Below, piece after piece: positions 7,058 through 10,867 of a DNA stretch of 10,867 nucleotides. Position numbers and translations under genes: made by a program. The notes beneath the pieces are model-generated. The model was not told where the DNA came from. It made no database searches and was given only the letters and a program-made list of their open reading frames with translations. The first letter of the stretch is position 1. Each line of letters begins with the position of its first letter. Origin of the DNA: Gammaproteobacteria bacterium. Lineage in GTDB: Bacteria; Pseudomonadota; Gammaproteobacteria; Natronospirales; REEB76. The stretch spans positions 1 to 10,867 of the forward strand of contig DAHVFI010000101.1 in the NCBI GenBank assembly GCA_027317045.1. Reading direction: 5' to 3'.

Positions 7058-8608
7058 TCAATGGTTGGCGGCGGCGACTGGCACCTCGCGCAAGAAACGC
7101 GCAGGCAAATCGTAGAAGCGCAGTTCCATGGGTTTACCAGTGGCATCCAGGTTGAAAGTCACATACTGGTCAAAGGCCTCGTCGTAGAAGCGGTAACGCA
7201 GTTTCACGCGGAACGTATTATGGTTCCAGTGAATCAGGTCGCCGGTGAAATCCGGATTACCGAGCCGCAATACCAGATGGCCGTTTTCCAGTGAGAGCCG
7301 CGCGTCACCCTCCAGCGGATTGCTGTAAACACCAACGTATTGCTTGAGCGCTAGCGGCGCTGCGCCCGGCACGTAAGCGGCAGCAAGCTTTGTTTGCTCG
7401 GCTTTGTCGGTTAGCTCCTGCTGGTGCGCCAGTGTCAGCAGTGCGCCGTTGGTGTTGCGAGGCGGCTTACCCAGGTACTCGTTCAGAATGTGAAAAAGCA
7501 GTGCATTGCGGGCATCATCGTGGTCCATGTTGGTGAGCACCACCACGCCCAGGTGCAGATCCGGCAGCATTCCCAGGGCCGAGGCCATGCCGTCGATGTC
7601 ACCATCGTGCATCACCAGTTTGTGGCCGGCATAGTCTTCAACGATGAAACCCAGTCCGTAGGTGTAAAAATGGCTATCCGGGCTCATGGTATGCAACCAG
7701 GTACCGATGCCGCTGTCCTCGGGTATTACCACCTGCGGCGTTTCCATGGCAGCGATGATTTTCGGCGGCAGCACGGTTTTTCCCGCGTAGCTGCCGTTGT
7801 TGAGCAGCATCAGCAGCCAGTGGGACATGTCGTTGACGCTGGAATTGATACCGCCCACCGGCGCCATGATGTCGGTATCGTAACGGCGGATCACCGTCAC
7901 TTTATGATCCACTTCGGCGTGCGGCGCAGCGGCATCCGCGTCGGCACTGACAGCCGCGACGCTGGTGTCGGTGCGATTCATGTCCAGGGGCACGAAAAAA
8001 TGGGTATGAACGTAGTCTTCCCAGCTTTGTCCGGTAATGGCCGGGATCAGTTGACTGGCCACCAGATACATGGCGTTGTTGTAACAGAAATGCGCGCGGA
8101 AACCATAGCTGGGTTTGTCGAAGCGCAGGTGTTGGATGATCTGTTCGCGGCTGAAGTCCGTAGTGAACCACATGAAAATCGGATCGCAGTAGCCGCTGCG
8201 ATGGGTGAGTAGATCGCGTACGGTCAATGCGCGCGTCACCCAAGGATCGCCGAGTTCGAAACCCTTGAGATACTGTGTTACCGGATCATCCCAGTGGAGT
8301 TTGTTCTGGGCTACCAGCGTGCCGAGCGCGGCGGCGGTGAATGCCTTGCTGTTGGAGGCGATGGTGAACAGCGTGTTGGCGTCCACCTTGCCGGGCTTGC
8401 CCAGTTCGCGCACCCCATAACCACGCGCCACGACCAGTTTGCCGTCCTTGACCACCGCGACGGCGAGTCCCGGCACTTTCCAGTCCACCATGATCTTTTG
8501 CACGTATGCATCAAGATCGCTGAGCGGCGCCACCGGTGGCGCCGCGAACGCAGTGCCGCATAGTGCGCTGATACAAATGATTGACAGCAGGCTGCGCAGT
8601 TTGCGCAT
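7058..8608 (-). CDS. Secreted serine beta-lactamase-like hydrolase (class C/DUF3471)
   Basis: The 516-residue product starts at ATG 8608 with GGAG 8 nt upstream; a TTG at 8629 is in frame but lies ahead of that site. A Sec signal peptide spans residues 1-22 (TAFA then APP). The beta-lactamase/penicillin-binding fold shows the catalytic Ser85-x-x-Lys88 (SNSK), Tyr176-x-Asn178 (YNN) and His334-x-Gly336 (HDG) in place of the KTG of true AmpC enzymes. HxG is typical of esterase, D-aminopeptidase and related relatives. Residues about 415-516 form a small beta-rich C-terminal domain of DUF3471 type, containing LKQYVGVYSNP. It should act in the periplasm on an ester, peptide or D-amino-acid substrate that cannot be named from sequence. 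The gene follows the FKBP gene by 21 bp and is probably cotranscribed with it. It should not be read as a resistance gene. Confidence 0.93.
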   Translation of the reverse strand: MRKLRSLLSIICISALCGTAFAAPPVAPLSDLDAYVQKIMVDWKVPGLAVAVVKDGKLVVARGYGVRELGKPGKVDANTLFTIASNSKAFTAAALGTLVAQNKLHWDDPVTQYLKGFELGDPWVTRALTVRDLLTHRSGYCDPIFMWFTTDFSREQIIQHLRFDKPSYGFRAHFCYNNAMYLVASQLIPAITGQSWEDYVHTHFFVPLDMNRTDTSVAAVSADADAAAPHAEVDHKVTVIRRYDTDIMAPVGGINSSVNDMSHWLLMLLNNGSYAGKTVLPPKIIAAMETPQVVIPEDSGIGTWLHTMSPDSHFYTYGLGFIVEDYAGHKLVMHDGDIDGMASALGMLPDLHLGVVVLTNMDHDDARNALLFHILNEYLGKPPRNTNGALLTLAHQQELTDKAEQTKLAAAYVPGAAPLALKQYVGVYSNPLEGDARLSLENGHLVLRLGNPDFTGDLIHWNHNTFRVKLRYRFYDEAFDQYVTFNLDATGKPMELRFYDLPARFLREVPVAAANH

Positions 8609-8629
8609 GGCGCATACTCCGAGATTCAA

Positions 8630-9088
8630 TCAGTTTGTGAAATTCAGCAGCTCTATGTCGAACACCAGCATCCCGTGCGGCGCTCCGGGGCGATTGCGGT
8701 TGTCGTAGGCAAGTTTGCCGGGAATCCACACACGGATTTTTTCACCCTTGATCATGAGCGGCAACACTTCTTGCCAGCCTTGGATCAGCTTGTTAAGCGG
8801 AAACGTCGCTGGGCTGGTGCTGCCGTCGGGATTGACCGTGCTGTCAAATTTTCTGCCATCCGTGGTCCAGCCGGTATAGTTGACGGTGATCGTGGAAGCC
8901 AGCGCCGGATGTTCGCTACCGCTGCCGGGGCTTAGCACCTGGTACGCGAGGCCATCCTGCAGTACGGTCGCTGTGGGTGGCGGTGCCGCCACGTCCGGCG
9001 GCGCTTTGTAAGGATTGGTCGTGCATCCGTTGAGCAGCATGAACAGCGCGATGGGAACCAATGGCAGAACGCGGCGGGATGAGATCAC
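8630..9088 (-). CDS. FKBP-type peptidyl-prolyl isomerase lipoprotein
   Basis: The 152-residue product starts at GTG 9088, with GGAG 7 nt upstream and no better ATG. Residues 1-21 are a lipoprotein signal with lipobox LLNGC, and Cys22 would carry lipid. A Pro/Ala-rich linker to about residue 40 leads to one FKBP domain (about 45-152). Pocket residues line up with FKBP12: Tyr71 (NYTGW), Phe81-Asp82 (KFDS), Phe96, Ile102, Trp105 (LIQGW), Tyr128 (LAYDN) and the closing LVFDIELL. An active cis-trans prolyl isomerase is therefore expected, assisting folding of envelope proteins. It lacks the helical dimerisation domain of FkpA/Mip, so it is a minimal single-domain form. It is the first gene of a two-gene operon with the serine hydrolase. 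Confidence 0.93.
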   Translation of the reverse strand: MISSRRVLPLVPIALFMLLNGCTTNPYKAPPDVAAPPPTATVLQDGLAYQVLSPGSGSEHPALASTITVNYTGWTTDGRKFDSTVNPDGSTSPATFPLNKLIQGWQEVLPLMIKGEKIRVWIPGKLAYDNRNRPGAPHGMLVFDIELLNFTN

Positions 9089-9504
9089 AGCAGCACTCCA
9101 GCAAATTTCAACGTATTTACTTTAGCAGTTTGTTTCCCAAGATACCGCTGGTCCGGCATTACCAGTTACCGACATTTTCCAAGCAGGCTAACTGAACCTC
9201 GTTTGAGCCCCGACCCGGTGCTGCGGGCACTCTGACACCGCTTGAAGATGATAGAGGGGGGGGTGGACTGACTGCCATCAAATACGTGCGCCGGGCTAGT
9301 TACCCCGGTGAACTGTTCGATCTAAGGTGTGCTGCGGCGTGCAGAAACGCTGCCGGTGGGAGGCTGGGTAGCATTGACCACCTGACATGAGCATCAAGAT
9401 GCTGATCAAACCCCTGGACCTGGATCCACGAGTGCAGCACATGGCGCTGCCCATCCTCACAGGCTTGGCCCGACAGCTGGTGACCAGAGGCGGGCAATCC
9501 GCCG
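9089..9504. other. Long intergenic region with no confident gene
   Basis: About 415 bp lie between the FKBP start and the bTHX terminator. The AT-richer part (9089-9190) should hold the FKBP promoter, but only weak boxes are seen. From 9196 a plus-strand frame is open to a TGA at 9388-9390 that overlaps an ATG at 9387, from which a second frame continues into the terminator. Neither has a ribosome site, and the first has no usable start near its beginning. A run of eight G (9256-9263) and short inverted repeats (AGCATC-aa-GATGCT at 9391-9404; CTGGT-g-ACCAG at 9477-9487) are present. It could be a decayed gene, mobile-element remnant or small RNA; none is proven. Confidence 0.5.
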
Positions 9505-9533
9505 AAAAAAACCGGAGCCAAGCTCCGGTTTTT
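9505..9533 (-). terminator. Rho-independent terminator for bTHX (probably bidirectional)
   Basis: ACCGGAGC and GCTCCGGT pair across a 3-nt loop. The stem is extended by A-T pairs, and read on the minus strand it is followed by seven T. It lies 19 bp beyond the bTHX stop. On the plus strand the stem is followed by five T, so it could also stop rightward transcription from the unassigned region 9089-9504. Confidence 0.85.
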
Positions 9534-9551
9534 GCGGTGCAGTTCAGAAAT

Positions 9552-9683
9552 CTATTTTTTCTTCTTTTTCGCAGCTGCCAACGTGATTTTGGGTTTTCCC
9601 GTGCCCAGGTGATGGGGGCGCGATGTGCCATAACTCCCCCGCCAAATCTTGCCGCGCGCGGTCTTTTTGTCACCCTTGCCCAT
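9552..9683 (-). CDS. Small ribosomal subunit protein bTHX
   Basis: This short gene encodes 43 residues: MGKGDKKTARGKIWRG, then a SYGTSRPH segment and a Lys-rich end (AAAKKKKK). GKGDKKT.RGKI..G..G..R is the signature of the bTHX (THX) protein, a small basic peptide that binds within the head of the 30S subunit in Thermus and is found in scattered bacterial groups. AAGGAG lies 6 nt before the ATG. It has its own promoter (9731-9760) and a strong terminator, so it is an independent single-gene transcript. The whole length is canonical, and the product is highly basic as expected for rRNA binding. It is easy to miss because of its size. Confidence 0.95.
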   Translation of the reverse strand: MGKGDKKTARGKIWRGSYGTSRPHHLGTGKPKITLAAAKKKKK

Positions 9684-9730
9684 GTCCGTCTCCTTGTACC
9701 CTGGTGAATTAAGCTGCCGAATCAGTGGGA

Positions 9731-9760
9731 ATTATAGCGATTGCAGACTCTTCAAGTCAG
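9731..9760 (-). promoter_or_regulatory. Sigma-70 promoter for bTHX
   Basis: Read on the minus strand, CTGACT (plus 9755-9760) is a -35 box matching TTGACA at four of six bases, followed by an 18-bp spacer and a perfect TATAAT (plus 9731-9736). It would start transcription near 9724, about 40 nt before the bTHX ATG. A GACTC/GAGTC inverted repeat surrounds the -35. Confidence 0.7.
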
Positions 9761-9852
9761 GAGTCGCGGCCTGGCTGAACCTGTTTCCGCGGGTATTTGC
9801 AAGCCAGCCGAACGATTGTGGGCGTACGTCCCCGGCACAACCTGATACGTCC

Positions 9853-10578
9853 TTAATTATCCGCGGCCAGGAATCCAAGCGGTTCATGCGGGGTGACCTC
9901 TCGCGAAGCCGCGTAGGTGAATAACCGCGCTGTATACAGGCCCAGCAACTGGATATCGTTGGCCTCGATGCGCAAGGCGCTGCCTTCACGCAGACCCAGC
10001 ACCGGAACTTTCGGATTGGCCTGCACGAATTCCCGCAGGCGCTCGGCGCGTGCCTCGCCCTGGAAACCGGGCAAGCGGGCATCGGTATAGTGCGGATTAA
10101 TCTGAAAAGGAATCAAGTTGAGCGCTTCACAGCGTTCCGGCCATGCCACGGGCATGTCGTTGGTGGTACAGATGGTGGGACAGGCCACGTTGGAGCCTGC
10201 GCTCCAACCGATATAGGGCATGCCGGCCAGCACCCGCTGGCGGATGATAGCTATGAGTTTGTTGGTATACAGCGCGTGCAATAATTGAAAGGTATTGCCG
10301 CCGCCCACGACCAGCGCTTCGGCTTCATTTATTGCCCGCACTGGATCACCAACGCTATGCAAGCCCGTGACTTCATAGCCGATGGCGGCAAAGTTGGCAC
10401 GCACACGCGCCAGATAATCATCGTAGCCGTTGGCCACGCGGGCATACGGTACAAACAGCAAAGTGCGCGCCCGCGCATTGAGAAAACTGCGCAGATAGTC
10501 GCGGGCATGCTCCAGGTATTCGGTTCCAGCCGTACGCGAGCTACTGAGCAACAACAGGCGGCGTTTATTGCGCGTCAT
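9853..10578 (-). CDS. pepE: Peptidase E (alpha-aspartyl dipeptidase)
   Basis: The 241-residue product starts at ATG 10578, with GGAG 4 nt upstream. It resembles enterobacterial PepE along its length: LLLLSSS near the N-terminus, VVGGGNTFQLL (90-100), GWSAGSN with the nucleophile Ser126 in the elbow, TTNDMP with Asp141, and INPHYTD with His163. These correspond to the Ser-Asp-His triad of Salmonella PepE (family S51). It is cytoplasmic and cleaves dipeptides with N-terminal aspartate, supplying Asp for reuse. All catalytic residues are intact. The C-terminus is slightly extended (HEPLGFLAADN). It lies upstream of bTHX in the same direction, but the bTHX promoter sits between them. A palindrome 58-83 bp before the start may control it. 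Confidence 0.96.
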   Translation of the reverse strand: MTRNKRRLLLLSSSRTAGTEYLEHARDYLRSFLNARARTLLFVPYARVANGYDDYLARVRANFAAIGYEVTGLHSVGDPVRAINEAEALVVGGGNTFQLLHALYTNKLIAIIRQRVLAGMPYIGWSAGSNVACPTICTTNDMPVAWPERCEALNLIPFQINPHYTDARLPGFQGEARAERLREFVQANPKVPVLGLREGSALRIEANDIQLLGLYTARLFTYAASREVTPHEPLGFLAADN

Positions 10579-10635
10579 AAGTCTCCATACCTTGGTGATG
10601 GTTTTGTGACAGCGACGACCATGATCTGACCGCGC

Positions 10636-10661
10636 TTGTCAAAACTGACAAACTTTGTCAG
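10636..10661. promoter_or_regulatory. Nested TGTCA/TGACA palindrome, possible pepE operator
   Basis: CTGACAAA-c-TTTGTCAG (10645-10661) is a perfect 8-bp inverted repeat around one base. A further TTGTCA at 10636-10641 pairs with TGACAA at 10646-10651, so three half-sites interlock. On the minus strand the site contains a perfect -35 TTGACA (10637-10642), but no good -10 follows at 16-18 bp. The size and symmetry suit a dimeric repressor; no regulator is identified. Confidence 0.5.
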
Positions 10662-10867
10662 TTGCGCTGCTTCCCGGCCAAGCCGCTTGACGAGCCTGCT
10701 GGCGATACCAGGCAATGCAATCGCAGATAATTGGCCCCAAACAGGGCGCCGCCGGCCGCGGAGGGGCGGCCGGCGCGCACCTGATTCCCCATCTCCCATA
10801 TAAGTACAAGCAATCCGGATGCCAATGTCGCAACCACGATGCAGGCCGAACCCCGCCGGCTGTGGCT
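10658..10867 (-). CDS. Possible C-terminal part of an unrecognised gene
   Basis: A minus-strand frame is open from the right window edge to a TGA at 10658-10660, about 69 codons. It begins with a hydrophobic stretch (ACIVVATLASGLLVLIWEM) that could be a membrane segment, then turns Gly/Ala/Ser-rich. No family is recognised, and the frame contains the GC-rich hairpin, which by itself keeps frames open. Its stop falls in the palindrome. It may equally be non-coding. Confidence 0.2.
   Translation of the reverse strand, partial: SHSRRGSACIVVATLASGLLVLIWEMGNQVRAGRPSAAGGALFGANYLRLHCLVSPAGSSSGLAGKQRN
10750..10775. other. GC-rich hairpin without T tract
   Basis: CGCCGGCCGC and GCGGCCGGCG form a 10-bp perfect stem with a 6-nt loop (GGAGGG). 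There is no T run on either side, so it is not a standard rho-independent terminator. It could be an RNA-stability hairpin or part of a coding region. Confidence 0.45.

Larger units (their letters stand above)
10579..10867. other. Region upstream of pepE, no confident gene
   Basis: These 289 bases hold the pepE ribosome site, a nested palindrome (10636-10661) and a GC-rich hairpin (10750-10775). Two minus-strand frames cross it: one open from the window edge to a TGA at 10658-10660, and one of 74 codons from ATG 10799 that ends by ATGA overlap with pepE. Either could be coding, but neither is recognised. Confidence 0.45.

Noticed and set aside
7424..8212. 262-codon plus-strand open frame
   Set aside because: It is antisense to the serine hydrolase, whose SNSK, YNN and HDG motifs establish the minus strand as coding.
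7058..8608. Reading the serine hydrolase as a resistance beta-lactamase
   Set aside because: The KTG motif is replaced by HDG and there is a DUF3471-type tail; these mark the esterase/peptidase relatives, not AmpC.

Overview
This is a bacterial chromosomal window with moderately high GC, dense genes and good Shine-Dalgarno sites. The gene content suggests a gammaproteobacterium of the Xanthomonadales/Nevskiales/Steroidobacter type: a large TonB-dependent receptor of the kind common there, TPR-sulfotransferases, several small lipoproteins, peptidase E and the small ribosomal protein bTHX. The lineage is an inference; the window has no rRNA or other marker that would settle it.

Region by region: (1) Positions 1-2069 (-) hold the 5' part of a TonB-dependent outer-membrane receptor, cut by the window edge. 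(2) Positions 2070-2375 are an AT-rich divergent control region with a 16-bp inverted repeat, a 9-bp-spaced AATTC triplet and a TATAAT box facing right. (3) Positions 2376-5931 (+) hold two tandem, translationally coupled TPR-sulfotransferase paralogs. Their catalytic core lines up with the tyrosylprotein-sulfotransferase arrangement, and this is the most interesting part of the window. (4) A DUF4156 lipoprotein (-) and a DUF2845 secreted protein (+) diverge from a shared 127-bp region. (5) A two-gene operon on the minus strand encodes an FKBP-type peptidyl-prolyl isomerase lipoprotein followed by a secreted serine beta-lactamase-like hydrolase with a C-terminal extension. (6) About 415 bp (9089-9504) have no confident gene and end at a strong hairpin terminator. 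(7) A 43-residue ribosomal protein bTHX gene (-) has its own promoter and terminator. (8) pepE (-) has a nested palindrome upstream. (9) The last 290 bp carry a GC-rich hairpin and possibly the tail of another minus-strand gene.

Most products are envelope proteins: the receptor, two lipoproteins, a secreted DUF2845 protein and a secreted hydrolase. The sulfotransferases are predicted cytoplasmic and would need PAPS. A working idea, not proven here, is that the TPR domains present a protein or peptide for sulfation and that the divergent receptor takes part in the same process. No sulfated peptide gene was recognised in the window.
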